A stretch of DNA of 64,000 bases from Prosopocoilus inquinatus (Eukaryota > Arthropoda > Insecta > Coleoptera > Lucanidae): the NCBI GenBank assembly GCA_036172665.1, contig CM069870.1:70432212-70496211 (forward strand). The letters run 5' to 3'. The first letter of the stretch is position 1; the number at the start of each line of letters is the position of its first letter. This document shows positions 24,901 through 36,097 of the stretch, in pieces. A model generated the notes under the pieces. The model did not search any database, was not told the DNA's origin, and saw only the letters and a program-made list of their open reading frames with translations. The translations under genes and the position numbers were made by a program.

Positions 24901-26460
24901 CAACGTGACGAATTGAATAATTTTTTTTTTTCATCGCAAACGTGAAGACCTTAATTATCGCCTTTCTATGTCAATGTTTTTGTTTTCACTAGCTCCATCT
25001 ATTGACATTTTTTTTTAATTTATAGATTCGAGCCATATACTGTTAAAGACTGGAATTTCAAAATTTCTTAATCATTAAAGTAACCTGAACTTGACCTTAT
25101 TAATTGTTGTTTTTTTCACGTGATGATTGTTTTCTTGCCAGCGCCATCTGTTGAGCTTTTTTCTCTTTCGTTCATAAATCAATAAATTAAACGCCAAAAT
25201 TACTACAGAGTTTTAACCAGTACGAACCGTGTGGTACAGAACTAACTGATTTCTAATTATTTTATTTTCGCGCCACCATCTCTCGAGCACAGTGCGAACC
25301 ACGTTAACGGGATTTACTCCCGCGGGTCGTTTCAAAACAGTGCCATCTATGAAGCTTCAATTGAACCAACATTCAAAGAAAAATCTGTAACGACTCTCTT
25401 TTTCAATTTCTTCCTACATTCGGATAAATAAATTCATAAATTCAGCGCCATCTAGCAAGCCCCGCATGTATTAGAGACGAGTCGATGAGGCGCATTCAAC
25501 ATTTCCCTGACGTTCTGTCAAACCCACATGAAACGTCGCATTTTCTAAACACGACTTAAATTTAGGCTCCGCTTAAAATGTTCATGGGTGTTACTTGCTA
25601 ATTTTTGTGCCATTGTCATTTCTTAGTAGCGCCATCTATTGAGGTTCTTGTGCCGCCTACGGCGTACGTCGAAATCGAGTTCTGCGTGAGACAAATCCCG
25701 ATAATTCGAAGTGTCTTTCTATAAATTAATAAAAAAAAAAACAATAATTATATATATAGGAAGGTAAAACAAAACTAACTGCGTTTCCGTGCAGCGCCAT
25801 CTATGAAGTCACCATTAAGCAGCTGTTACAAGAAAAACGTGTGCATTTTTATCCGCTCGTTATTTCAGTTGTGGTGCAAGCGAAGAAAATGGTGACTTTA
25901 CGTCAACGCGAAACGACACATGGGAGGTTAAAAACAAAACACTGCGAACACTTTGACAACTGTCATCATCCGTCTAAACGTCAGTCATCAGTTTACAAGG
26001 TCACCCTTCTACTTTCTCTCGTCGAAAACAACTCAACGCCAACATGATGAATTGAATAATTATTTTTTAACACATACGTTAAGACTTTAATTACCGCTTT
26101 TCTGTCAATGTTTTTGTTTTTACTAGTTCCATCTATTGAGAGTTTCTTTAATTTATAGATTCAAGGCCGTCTGCAGATTGTTAAAGACTCGAATTTTAAA
26201 ATTTCCTGATCATTAAAGTAACCTAAACTTAACGTTCTTATTAATTGATGTGACGTTTATTTTTTCACGTGTTATTTTTTTTGCCAGCGCCATCTATTGA
26301 GTTTTTTTTTTTCTTTTATTAATAAATTAATTAATTAAGCGGCAAAATTACTACAGAATTTTAACCAGCACGGACCGTATGGCAGAGAACTAACTGATTT
26401 TTAATTTTCGCGCCGCCATCTCTCGAGTACCGTGCGAACCACGTTAACGGTATTTACTGC
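21961..26460. repeat. Four tandem units of about 1.0-1.3 kb, rich in GCGCCATCT
   Basis: Units start at GTCGTTTCA(AAA)CAG just before GCGCCATCTATGAAG: about 21961, 22920, 24029 and 25328 (spacings 959, 1109 and 1299). Each holds, in order: that start; a CAGCGCCATCTA(G/C)CAAGCCC block; CGCATTCAACATTTCCCTGA; TTACTTGCTAATTTTTGTG; TAGTAGCGCCATCTATTGAG; a GTACGTCG block; GTGCAGCGCCATCTATGAAG; CAGCTGTTAC; ACAACTGTCATCATCCG; TTTACGAGGTCACCCTTCTAC; TAGCTCCATCTATTGAG; and CGCCGCCATCTCTCGAG before the next start. The first unit is shorter and carries a local triplication of the TAGTAGCGCCATCTATTGAG part (22278, 22354, 22431). No coding sequence. Unit differences are substitutions plus indels, so the array is not brand new. 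Confidence 0.9.
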
Positions 26461-27089
26461 CGTGCGGCGGCGGAATTTACGGCCACGATAAACGCGGGGT
26501 TTAATCCGCCGGCCGGACAATTAAGCGGGCGGTTTAATTCGCAGGCACTCATGCAAATTCCGATAAAGTATTTACGGCCGCAAATTACGTCCGCCAATTC
26601 GCCGCCTGAAAAATTAATCAGCGCAGTGCGAACGTCGATTAATACATAAATACGTAAATACGTATTTCTCGATCGTCTCAAAATAGATTTCAAATAACCG
26701 AGTTTCTTCGACCGTTCGAAGCACGTGGGTGGAAGAAGCTTGTAGAAGAACTAACGGGAAATGTGTGTTTCACGTCCTAATTAATTATTTATAGCCACTC
26801 GACTCCTTTTTTTCTTTTTTTTGTTGCTGTTAGATTAGTTTTAACGATGTGACAGAAGAAAAAATTCAATTGGATTAAAAGCCAGATACTTAAATGTATT
26901 ACTTAGTTCTTCGGAGTTTAAAGTCCTCTGCAGAGGCGTTGACATGTCACGTGACAGCACACAGCACAACTTTCTTCACGAACAGAAAAAAGCGTAAATC
27001 TCAAATTTAAAGAGAAGGATATGTTAGTGCTGAATTAAGTGAATTTATGTAAGAAAAGGAACACAAAGCAGGAAGACAGAAAAATTCTG
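26461..27089. other. Unique GC-rich block then AT spacer
   Basis: 26461-26700 is unrelated to the array and contains GGCCGG-type runs mixed with repeated TTTAAT/ATTAAT words (homeodomain-like cores) and ATGCAAAT (octamer) near 26551. The composition suggests conserved regulatory DNA rather than a repeat. 26701-27089 is AT-rich with no recognised content. Confidence 0.4.
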
Positions 27090-27345
27090 TCACCTACGGG
27101 ATTTGAACCCGGAAAGAAACACTAACAGACAGAAAAATTCTGTTACCTTTGGGATTTGAATCCGGATCTTCTGGTATCGCGCGGAGTGTTCTAAACTCGG
27201 AAGACTCAGCACGATTCCGAAAGATCCGGGTTCAAATCCCACAGGTGACAGAATTTTTTTGTCTTCCTGTTAGTGTTCCTTTTCGGGTTCAAATCCCGTA
27301 GGTGACAAAATTTTTCTGTCTTTCTGTTGAGTGTTTCCTTCCTTG
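27090..27345. repeat. Palindromic tRNA-derived SINE pair
   Basis: Four copies of a tRNA T-arm/B-box are present. GGTTCAAATCCC occurs on the plus strand at about 27226 and 27286. Its complement, GGGATTTGAA(C/T)CC, occurs at about 27109 and 27151. Each is followed outward by AGGTGACAGAATTTTTCTGTC and GTTAGTGTT. On the minus strand, TTTAGAACACTCCGCGCGAT and AGAAGATCCGG resemble the D-arm to anticodon part of a tRNA. The halves face each other around 27190. This reads as a tRNA-related SINE body duplicated head to head, not a working tRNA: no complete cloverleaf can be folded by eye. Confidence 0.7.
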
Positions 27346-28920
27346 TATTAATTTAAAAATGGGTTTATTTCACTTGCAAAGGTTATGTAAGAACCCAGAT
27401 TTTTTTCTATAATAAAAAAAAATTCGTATTTGAAATAAAAAAAAAAAAAAAAAATTGGACAAACAAATTTTCATTATACGATTTACGGTTAAACTTATTA
27501 TCTCCCCAAGCGATTCCTTTATTTCGAAGAAGATCGCTTTTTTCTAAAGGTTAAATTGTCTAACGTCAATCGATTTCTTTTCTATCTGTACAACTGATAC
27601 AGACAATTGTGAGACACATTACTGACGCAACTGACAGATAAAAATGTCATCAGCAAGCGACCTTCTTTTGTTTCTATCAGCGTCAAACGATTTTTTTTGA
27701 CACCGCCAGGATAAATCGATTTCTTTGTTTCCATTTTTCTTGGAAAATGTTGAATCGCTCCTTGCTTCCGTTGCACCATGTCGATGGAGCTACATACAAA
27801 AACGTAATTTTGGTGACCTAATTTCCGCAAGATAATTCCCAGCGGTGTCCGGATCTAAGATTAATTTCTGTAAACCATTTCATCGGCGAAAGACCGATTA
27901 TATGAAAATTAGGATCTTATTCGGGTAACCCTGTATAATAAAAAAAAACGTAAGCTCCTGAAATTCTGACGGTAGGTGAGGCGTATTTCATTGAAAAAGG
28001 CGGCCGGTCGCTTTGATTTCACGAACGGCCGCAATAAAGTCCCGGATTAACGCAGACGGTGTTGTCATCGGGCAAATTAGGGCCCCCATCCGAGGGGGCC
28101 ATGTGCTGCCCGGATAACGGCCGAATTAAGACGGGCGAAGCGGATATTTACGCGGCGATTTACACAAAGGCTTATTCTCGCCGAAAATGCCCGTACGTTG
28201 TGGTATTTTCGGGGCCCGACGACGAACGCAAAGAAACAGATGTGAACACGCACAAGAATGTAAGCAAACGTTTACAGGTGCCCCCCCTATCCATGTATAA
28301 CAATTGATTAATCGTTTATTTGATCGCGCCTTTTAAAATAATCGATTGAGTAGGTTGCAATCACGGTTGAAGATTATAAGGTAATACGACGGCGCATTCG
28401 GTACGAGCTTTCTTTCGGCTAGCAATCGCTAAAACGTCGATTAATTTTTTTTTCGTGGCCATTTTACTTGCGATTTGGAAAATACCGCATTTAGTTTCCA
28501 TGATACTCGCGTCATGGCAGTTCGGACAAACACAAAACGTGTATTCGTAATTATTAAGGATAGGATAATTTGAATAAGTAAAAATGCATCGAACAGGCAC
28601 ATCGTGTAATAGGACGGTGAAAATAATTTACGGCGTTCTTACTGTATGATGCAATGTGGCGATATACTCCGGAGATCGAAGTACAACTGGTCAACTAATT
28701 ACTTTAAAAATCTTTACACATTTAAACAAGAAGAGTTGATTGCATAACTGTATTTTTTTATTGCGGCAATATTGCTCTGCTTTTTGTTATACTGAGTGAC
28801 ACCGTTGCTGTAGCGGCGTTAATTGTCTCCGCCGTCCTCGCGTTTGTTTACACGCTACGGTCTAATATCTTATATTGCCCGCTTCATTAGAATTTGAACC
28901 GCGCAAAATATATTTCCCCG
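27346..28920. other. Spacer with GC-rich part 27980-28300, no gene seen
   Basis: Contains a poly-A run near 27438-27455, CCCTGTATAATAAAAAA near 27928 (a transposon-end-like word without a partner) and a GC-rich block with GGGGCCC words. Short frames here (about 80 codons each) show no family features or splice support. Confidence 0.4.
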
Positions 28921-30925
28921 ATATATACAGAGTGTGGATAAAGTATGGAACAAAATTCATATTTCTGTTATCTTGGGTTTGATGAAAAAATCCTGAAACA
29001 GGTCGATTTTAGTTTTGTCCCGTGCATTTTATGACATAGTGAATTTCATTCTGTAGCCATCTGACTGCATCCAGGTGTGACGTCATCAGTTTTTTCAAAT
29101 GATAACATCAGACTTTTATTATCCCTTGTCATTAAGTATTCCATTGTGCATACAACGGTATAAAAAGTTTGGTATCTTACATAACAATTTTTTGGAGCAA
29201 AACACTTTCGAATTTAAAAAAATTAAAATTTTATTCCTATGATAAACTAATCAAAAAATGATAAACTAATCAAAAATTATCAACAAATTAGATAAAATAT
29301 CAACGGAGGTGTTCAAACTGTCCACCGTTGGCCATTTGACATTGGCCAAGATGGACGTACACACTTTCTACGGAACGTCGTATTGTCTCTGGGTCAATAT
29401 TGCGAATTTCTTCGTAAATGCGAGTTTTCAGGTCATCCAAGTCATGTGGCTTATGTGTGTACACCTTTGATTTCACATGACCCCATAGAAAAAAATCAAG
29501 TGGGGTGAGATCTGGCGAGCGGGCAGGCCAGTCAATTGTTCCCCTTCGTCCTATCCATCTCCCTGGGAAAATTTCGTCGAGATACCTGCGAACATGCTGG
29601 CCAAAATGTGGAGGTGTTCCATCTTGTTGGAACCAGATTCTGGGATGAGGCGCATCAGGATTGGCTTCGTCCGGAAACAGTATTACCAATGCTGGCACGA
29701 GGTCAAATCTTAGAAAATCTAAATATCTTTGAGCGTTTAACTTTCCCTCGAGAAAGACAGGTCCCACAATGCGATCTCCTATTAGTCCCGCCCACACATT
29801 AACTTTTTGTTGGGTTTGGGTGTGACCCTCCCGAACCCATCGAGGATTTTCGCCCGACCAATATCTACAATTATGGCGATTCACCTGACCGTTTATTTTA
29901 AAAGTTGCTTCGTCGATAAAAAGCACATTACTGAGAAATTCGGGATTCTCATCGCATCGTAGCATCAATTATTCACAGAACTTGTTTCGACGGTCGAAGT
30001 CATCTTCATTCAGTTCCTGAACGAGATGGACTTTATATGGATGAAGTTTTTCCTTCTTCAAGTACTTTGCGACTGTGGAAAACTCGACTGCATTATCTCT
30101 GGCAATGTTTCTTGTTGAAGTGTGGGGGTTGTTTTGAACTTCCAAGAGAATGTTCAGCCTAGTACCTTCTTCAGTTCTTGGACGACCTTGTTTGGGTCTG
30201 TCTTTCACACTGCCAGTTTCTGCGAATTTTGCCACAATTTTGCTCACCGTTGATCGCGAAATCGGTGTTCGGTTTGCATTTTCTGCATTGAACAATTGAC
30301 AGGCTTCTTCATGGCTACGTATTTTATCACCAAAGCCAACCATAATAAGAATTTGAATTCTGTCTTGTTCGCTCAAATAAGCCATTTTCGTGATTCACTT
30401 TCAACACTACCAAATTTCCGTTCTAGTCAAAACGAATACTCAGGTGCAGTACTTGATATACGGTTATAAGCTAATTGACAGTACTTTGACATTACTTTCG
30501 TCTACGCCATAGTTACTTGCGTTTTTCAATTGTAAAAAACATCGTCAACCGGAAATTTAAAAAATCATTCGGTTCTAGGAACAAACGGTAAGGCCTGCAT
30601 AGGGTTTTTTTGTTTCCCTTATGTCGACTGGTCGATGTCTCGATTGAAGACAATCCGAGGTACACCTCAGACGTATCTAATTTGTTGATAATTTTTGATT
30701 AGTTTATCATAGGAATAAAATTTTAATTTGTTTAAATTCGAAAGTGTTTTTCTCCAAAAAATTGTTATGTAAGATACCAAACTTTTTATACCGTTGTATG
30801 CACAATGGAATACTTAACGACAAAGGATAATAAAAGTCGGATGTTACCATTTGAAAAAACTAATGACGTCACACCTGGGTGCAAACAGATGGCCACAGAA
30901 TAAAATTCACTATGTCATAAAGTGC
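28921..30925 (-). mobile_element. Mariner-superfamily (DD41D, rosa-like) transposon with long TIRs
   Basis: A roughly 2 kb element. The left terminal repeat runs from about 28921 (TATACAGAGTGTGGATAAAG) to 29291. The right repeat covers 30678 to about 30925. The two are inverted and closely similar over about 245 bp, sharing ATTTTTGATTAGTTTATCAT, CAATTTTTTGGAG, GGTATCTTACATAACA and ATGACGTCA(C/T). The outermost 90 bp or so of the left end has no counterpart on the right, so the right tip is lost. Between them lies a minus-strand transposase with one stop (next entry). Confidence 0.85.
29300..30385 (-). pseudogene. Mariner-type transposase, single in-frame stop
   Basis: One continuous frame of about 361 codons starts at ATG 30385 and is interrupted only by a TAA at 29971-29969. 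The first 138 residues hold the DNA-binding half: two helix-turn-helix segments (MAYLSEQDRIQILIMVGFGD and RSTVSKIVAKF) joined by a GRPRT hook near residue 67. After the stop come LFIDEATF (first D), VWAGLIGDRI, FQQDGTPPHF (second D) and SPDLTPLDFFLWG (third D). There are 41 residues between the second D and the D of TPLD, the spacing reported for rosa-type mariners. All three acidic residues are present, so the lesion is limited to that stop. This copy makes no full transposase unless the stop is read through. Confidence 0.9.
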
Positions 30926-31969
30926 AAAAATTACTAAACATCTATTAACTTCCTTTTCGCTTTTCACCCTCCGGCCCCACGTCGGGCGCCACATTTTTAC
31001 TGGTAAGTACGTTCCCTTCCTTCTCCGGGCGTAGAAACGAAACGTATCTGGGCGCACGTGTTTTCGATCGTCGCCTTTAATTCCGAAAATATTTTCCGAG
31101 AAAACAAACTCGCCAAAGACGAACGACTTTCCACTCGGCCCGCAAAAATAAACGTTCGCCTGAGCGCGCGGGCAGATATTAATTATTTTGCCTCGTCGTA
31201 ACATTAAAGATGTCATCTTTCCACGGGCGGCGGCGGCGGCGGGCGAAGTAAATCTGTCGGGGAGACGGCCCCAGGAAAAACATACAAGCTCCCAAAAATA
31301 ATATTACCACCAAAACCAACAAACGCACTTAATTTCTCCGGCTGATAATTCGTTTAACGGAGATTAATCGGCCTAATACGGGAGGGCGCTCAGGGAAGAA
31401 AGGGGGGAGGAGGGAGGAAGAGGAAAAAAAAACGCAAAAGAACAAGAAAAACGAAGTAGGCTAGGGCTAAGTAATGAATGTTTCGTTTTGGGGACGGGGG
31501 AATTGTAACGGGGAGGAACGAGAACGAGAAGATATCGCCGTCGTTACCTGGGCTACCCCCCCTCGGCCTGTACAAATAATCTCGCCTGTTTCTGAACCGC
31601 GTTATTATCACCGGGCGCAGTTGGGCGTCTTTTAAATAAGCTTCTTCCGTCGAATCTTTGTAATCCGTTGTGATTACACCAGAAACTTGTTTGCCTCGTA
31701 AACAGCGACTCGCTTTTAACTCTCGGCGTTTTGTCATTTCGCCGCCGCGATTTCGCGCTGCAACGGTGTTGCCAACCGTGAAAAAAGAAACAAATTCTAC
31801 GACTCGTGTCGCATTTTCCTGTTATTTTTAAAGTTTTTTCCCTGCCACTTTCAGAACTCATTTGCGTTTAATTAAGAGCTAATACTTTTTTTTAGAGAAG
31901 GTTTACTACTTAAATTCTCGAATAAAACAAGACATCTTAACACTTCTTGTTTATAAAGAAAAAGCCGCT
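30926..31969. other. GC-richer unique spacer, no gene seen
   Basis: Non-repeated, with a CGG run near 31225-31240, G-rich purine tract 31395-31430 and a 115-codon minus-strand frame at 31216-30869. That frame crosses the transposon edge and shows no family features. No splice-supported exon found. Confidence 0.4.
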
Positions 31970-33010
31970 ACTATTTTGGTGTACATAGAACGTGCAAATG
32001 GGTGTTGAAAACTCACTTTTCATCGCTTTTGCTCCCATTTTTTTAAACAATCCGTACAAGACTTGAATTTCGATTTTCTTTGTTAGTAGCGTCCTGGTTT
32101 TCGCATGGAAAACCAGAAATACCAATTTTTTAAAAACAATCCGTACAGACTTGGACGTCGATTTTTTGTCTTTGTTAGTAGCGTCTTGGTTTTGTCCCCA
32201 ATTTTTTTAAACAATCCGTACAGGCTTGGACATTGATTTTCTTTGTTAGTAGCGTCCTGGTTTTGGGATGGAAAACCAGAAATACCAATTTTTTTAAACA
32301 ATACGTACAGACTTGGATGTCGATTTTTTTTCTTTGTTAGTAGCGTCCTGGTTTTGTCCCAAATCTTTTTAAACAATCCGTACAGACTTGGACGTCGATT
32401 TTTTTGTTAGTAGCGTCCTGGTTTTCGAATGGAAAACCAGAAATCCCAATTTTTTTAAACAATCCGTACATACTTGGATGTCGATTTTTTTTCTTTGTTA
32501 GTAGCGTCCTGGTTTTGTCCCAAATCTTTTTAAACAATCCGTACAGACTTGGACGTCGAATTTCTTTATTAGTAGCATCCTGGTTTTCGAATGGAAAACC
32601 AGAAATCCCATTTTTTTTAAACAATCCGTACATACTTGGATGTCGATTTTTTTTCTTTGTTAGTAGCGTCCTGGTTTTGTCCCAAATCTTTTTAAACAAT
32701 CCGTACAGACTTGGACGTCGAATTTCTTTATTAGTAGCATCCTGGTTTTCGAATGGAAAACCAGAAATCCCAATTTTTTTAAACAATCCGTACATACTTG
32801 GATGTCGATTTTTTTTCTTTGTTAGTAGCGTCCTGGTTTTGTCCCAAATCTTTTTAAACAATCCGTACAGACTTGGACGTCGAATTTCTTTATTAGTAGC
32901 ATCCTGGTTTTCGAATGGAAAACCAGAAATCCCATTTTTTTTAAACAATCCGTACATACTTGGTTGTCGATTTTCTTTTTCTCTGTTAGTAGCGTCCTGG
33001 TTTTCGGACA
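31970..33010. repeat. Satellite array with 162 bp higher-order repeat (two 81 bp types)
   Basis: Basic units contain AAACAATCCGTACA(G/T)ACTTGG, GTCGATTTT and TTTGTTAGTAGC(G/A)TCCTGG. Two unit types alternate: one continues TTTTGTCCCAAATC, the other TTTTCGAATGGAAAACCAG (which itself forms a hairpin). GTACATACTTGG recurs at about 32467, 32629, 32789 and 32951, a 160-162 bp higher-order period. 32404-32960 is the most homogeneous core; the left part to 31970 is more diverged and less regular. Because the unit length is divisible by three and stop-poor, long frames appear on both strands; these are not genes. Confidence 0.9.
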
Positions 33011-33530
33011 GAAAACCAGAAATCGATTTCCAAATCGTTTTCCACGAGTTGCTTGAATGGCGGCGCGGCGTCTACTCATGTTTTTGGAATTATCGAAATC
33101 GTTCAGCTTACTTAAAAGCGCTTGCTTATAATTGTTCAAATAAAAACCCGACCTATTAATTAATAAACTATGTATATTCAACTGTAAGAGAAATTTTCGT
33201 ACAATAACAAAGAAAATACAAACGAGTAACACGCGAATTTTATTTAATTAATTAATTAAATTTTATCAATTAGTGTAAAGTTGAAACTTATGAATGTGAA
33301 AGAGAGAAGGGAATATCAACTAGAAAGGGTACTTTTCCATAAAATTTAAACCCACCCTCGTGGATGCTTCTTAAGTACACATTATTTAAATTAAATTAGG
33401 AATTAAATTGACTGGTAGAATAAATTTTAAATTTTAACAACCCACTTCACGGCGATGTAATTTAAACGCTTGTTAAACAGACTTGTATAGAAGGGCGTAA
33501 CTTTAAGCTTCATTTAGAATGTGAGACTTG
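33011..33530. other. AT-rich spacer, no gene seen
   Basis: Contains palindromic TTAATTAATTAATTAAA near 33243 and an AATGTGAGACTTG phrase before the MITE. Nothing coding. Confidence 0.4.
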
Positions 33531-33723
33531 CGGTGGGTTTCACCAAAAAAAAAATTGTTAATCAGCGATTAATTTAATTCTCTAATTAAGGACCGTCATT
33601 GGACGAAGTTAACAATAGATTTGAAACAACCAATTATTTTGTTTCACTCAACCAATCACAGGCTTAATCACGCTGTTATTAATTGATCAATAAAATGATC
33701 AGTAATTTTTGTTAAACTGGGGG
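33531..33723. mobile_element. MITE, family with CGGTGGGTTTCAC end
   Basis: Begins CGGTGGGTTTCACCAAAA and ends TTTTTGTTAAACTGGGG. It is the inverted counterpart of 43098-43279: the two share GTTAATCAGCGATTAATT, GTTAACAATAGATTTGAAAC and CAACCAATCACAGGCTT-like blocks in reverse order and strand. Terminal repeats are short and imperfect. About 193 bp, non-coding. No clear target duplication at this copy. Confidence 0.75.
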
Positions 33724-33845
33724 AACAATATGCTATACGTCATCAGATGTATCACATTCTAACTTGGGCTTAAATTTAATCCTGGTTTAGAACTTTTATA
33801 CCACGCAGCCTAAGTTATACTCGGAACTCCGCGAGCTTTCTCCTC

Positions 33846-34055
33846 TGATGAAACAAAATGGGTCTATTCTGTATCAAAACAGTTTTACAATTCCTTTTGT
33901 TCTACGTTGTAAGTTGATTTTCTTTCCTTTTCTAAATGTAATTTAAATTTAATTATTAATTTCAATTGTTTAAACTAACATATCTATTGTCCATGTATAT
34001 CTCTTTTATGTACTATGGCAATTTGATAAATAAATTATTATTATTATTATTATTA
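33846..34055 (+). mobile_element. 3' end fragment of a non-LTR retrotransposon
   Basis: AT-rich 3' UTR-like sequence ends TGTACTATGGCAATTTGATAAATAAATT followed by six ATT triplets, the same kind of tail as at 20288-20343. No coding part remains; a very short 5'-truncated insertion is the simplest reading. Confidence 0.55.
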
Positions 34056-34182
34056 AAACCGTTAAATTTAAAGGGCTGTTAAATTTTGTTGCTATGGTGA
34101 CAGCCAACCATAGAAATGTATTTTAAATTTTAAAGGGCTTCTAAATTTCAACGGCCCGTTAATAAGTTACAGAATACGCCCT
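34056..34182. mobile_element. Small imperfect palindromic element
   Basis: AACCGTTAAATTTAAAGGGCTG on the left pairs loosely with TTCAACGGCCCGTTAATAA on the right, with CTATGGTGACAGCCAACCATAG as an internal hairpin. It resembles the GGGCC-ended MITEs but the ends are worn. Confidence 0.45.
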
Positions 34183-34415
34183 AATATGCTATACGTCACA
34201 ATAAGTGTCACATTCTAACTTGGGCTTAAATTAAACCCTGGTTTAAAACTTGTATGCAACGCAGCCTAAGTCATACTTGGAACTCCGCGAATTTCCTTCA
34301 CTCAATATGCTATACGTCACAAATTCTAACTTGGTTTTAAATTTAATCTTGGTTTAAAACTTTTGTACAACGCGTCCTAAGTCGTACTCGGAACTGCGCA
34401 AGCTTACTCCTCCGG

Positions 34416-35924
34416 TCGTATTTATTATGACATAGGGCAGCGGATTCCAGACTTTACGTTACTACGCCTCCCTTCAAACAAAAATCTAACCTTGGCGCCT
34501 TCACCTCTTCCTTTATTTCATAAAATGACAGAAAAGTTTATTTATAAGAACAAATGTTATTTATGTTTTTTTTTAATGAAAATTTTCGCACCAGCTTCGG
34601 CATTTGCCTGCGACTTTCAGTCTGAAAATATCTGATCGAGGGTGACATGTGTAGCTAAATCTACTTCCGGAACTTCTTAGAAATCCCTGGAATCACTGGA
34701 AGCTGCATTTCGGCAACGCGTGGAGCTTTCGAACGACTCATCGCTGATTCAACTGCAAAGCAGTGCAATGCAAGCTTGTTTTTTTTAGCATATTGCAAGC
34801 CGACTAACGCAAATCATTATGTAAGCCAGCAGTTTGTTTCGTTTGTTTAATTGAATAAAATATCTTAATTAAATAAAGTGTACTGAATCACAAAAAAAAT
34901 AGTGATAAGAATGTGGATTCTTGCATTAGCGATAATTTACTGTTAAAAAAAATGCTAATCTATAAAATAATAATAATAATAAAATAAAAATTCTTCGCCT
35001 AGGTCGCAATAATTATTGTTGTTATACTTTGGTAATAAAGATTCGAATTTTTTAATCTCAATACGATAATATATATATCGCGAAAGCAGAACACGTGCAA
35101 GGTCAGCCTTGAAGATTAGCATCTTGTTATCTGAAAAGCAAAGGGAGTATTACCGGCTGAAGTGTAAGTGTACGCAAGTGATGGGAATTTTCCCATGCGT
35201 TTGTAGCTCAATCGCACAACGTGTCCCGTTATCATGGACATCGAGTGGAGATAAAAGCCCTTAATAAATGCCACGAGCAAAGAAGTGTTACGAAGGCAAT
35301 TTCTTACAATCGCGTCAGCTCAAAATTGTCTGCGAAAATGCGAAAGAAGGAAACAATTTTGAAGGCCAAGAGCACTCTGAACAGTAAACAAATAAAGTAT
35401 TTGCTTACGTCCGGTGCTCTAAGAAGTCCGATTAATTTAAGCGTTTTTAACACGTACGTCGGCGCTGAGAAAAAATGAAATTATTAAATAAACCGTAGGT
35501 TCTTGAGCGCAGCGGGGCGAGAACTGCGGAATGTGTTATTATTTAAAATCTAAATGTATGTATTTAAAAAGACTACAAATTACCTACATATAAGGCGTGA
35601 TGTTTCCCAAAACTAAACACTAAAAAGAAATGCCAAAAAACTGAACTCTAAAAGAATTTTCCATGCAATGTCTTTACTGCACTTTTTAGAACCCGGCTCC
35701 ACACTTTTCCTGACTTCATTATTGCGAGCCAAATAAACAACTTTTCAACGCCTTACAGGTTACCTAATTGCAAAATGAGCTATTCTTCAATTAGCTGTAA
35801 TTATTTTGTTTGTTTTGTTGCAACGAGGAAACTGTGACGGTTTCATTTTGTTTCAATTGTTTCTGTAACGCCATTGATTTTCAATTTTCAAAATATCCGC
35901 GATGAAATATTCCAAATTTAGTCC
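34416..35924. other. Spacer, no gene supported
   Basis: Includes a (AAT)n stretch near 34968 and an 85-codon open frame at 35221-35478, lysine-rich with no recognisable domain. It has an ATG start and an AATAAA 12 bp after its stop, so it is the least bad frame in the region, but there is no positive evidence of a gene. Confidence 0.35.
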
Positions 35925-36030
35925 TAACTTAATTTCCGAAAATGTTCGACTTGCGACAGGACGAAGTCACGGAGTTCCCGATTTGGCTGACAGTTCTCTT
36001 TCCCACGTTGAGATTCCTTCTTTATTTACA
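35925..36030. repeat. Direct duplicate of 38650-38755
   Basis: AATTTCCGAAAATGTTCGACTTGC, GGAGTTCCCGATTTGGC and GTTGAGATTCCTTCTTT here match AATTTCTGAAAACATTCGACTTGC, GGAGTTCCCGATTAGGC and GTTGAAATTCTTTCTTT near 38650-38745 in the same order and strand. It marks a larger, older duplication that flanks the left arm of the inverted repeat. Confidence 0.65.
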
Positions 36031-36097
36031 AGTTTTCATCAGCGAAAAATGAAGAAAAATTTATCGATTTTCTCATCGAGTTCATTAATCTAATATT

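Larger units (their letters stand above)
33727..34415. repeat. Three copies of a 110-125 bp repeat, split by insertions
   Basis: AATATGCTATACGTCA starts copies at about 33729, 34191 and 34302. Each continues CACATTCTAACTTGG(G)CTTAAATT, CTGGTTTAAAACTT and CGCAGCCTAAGT.ATACT.GGAACT. Copies 2 and 3 are adjacent; copy 1 is separated from them by a non-LTR tail fragment and a small element. Confidence 0.75.

Noticed and set aside
27100..27330. Functional tRNA genes
   Set aside because: Only T-arm/B-box regions are convincing; no acceptor stem pairs at tRNA distance, so a SINE is the better call.
30869..31216. 115-codon minus-strand frame
   Set aside because: It crosses the edge of the mariner element and has no recognisable domain.
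31390..31861. Two overlapping minus-strand frames of 115 and 102 codons
   Set aside because: GC-rich composition frames, arginine- and serine-rich, with no domain or splice signals.
32337..33159. Long open frames of 206 and 251 codons on opposite strands
   Set aside because: They follow the 162 bp satellite period exactly and exist only because the unit length is a multiple of three and poor in stops.
35221..35478. 85-codon lysine-rich frame with nearby AATAAA
   Set aside because: No domain, ordinary length for chance in this region; kept only as a note in the spacer entry.
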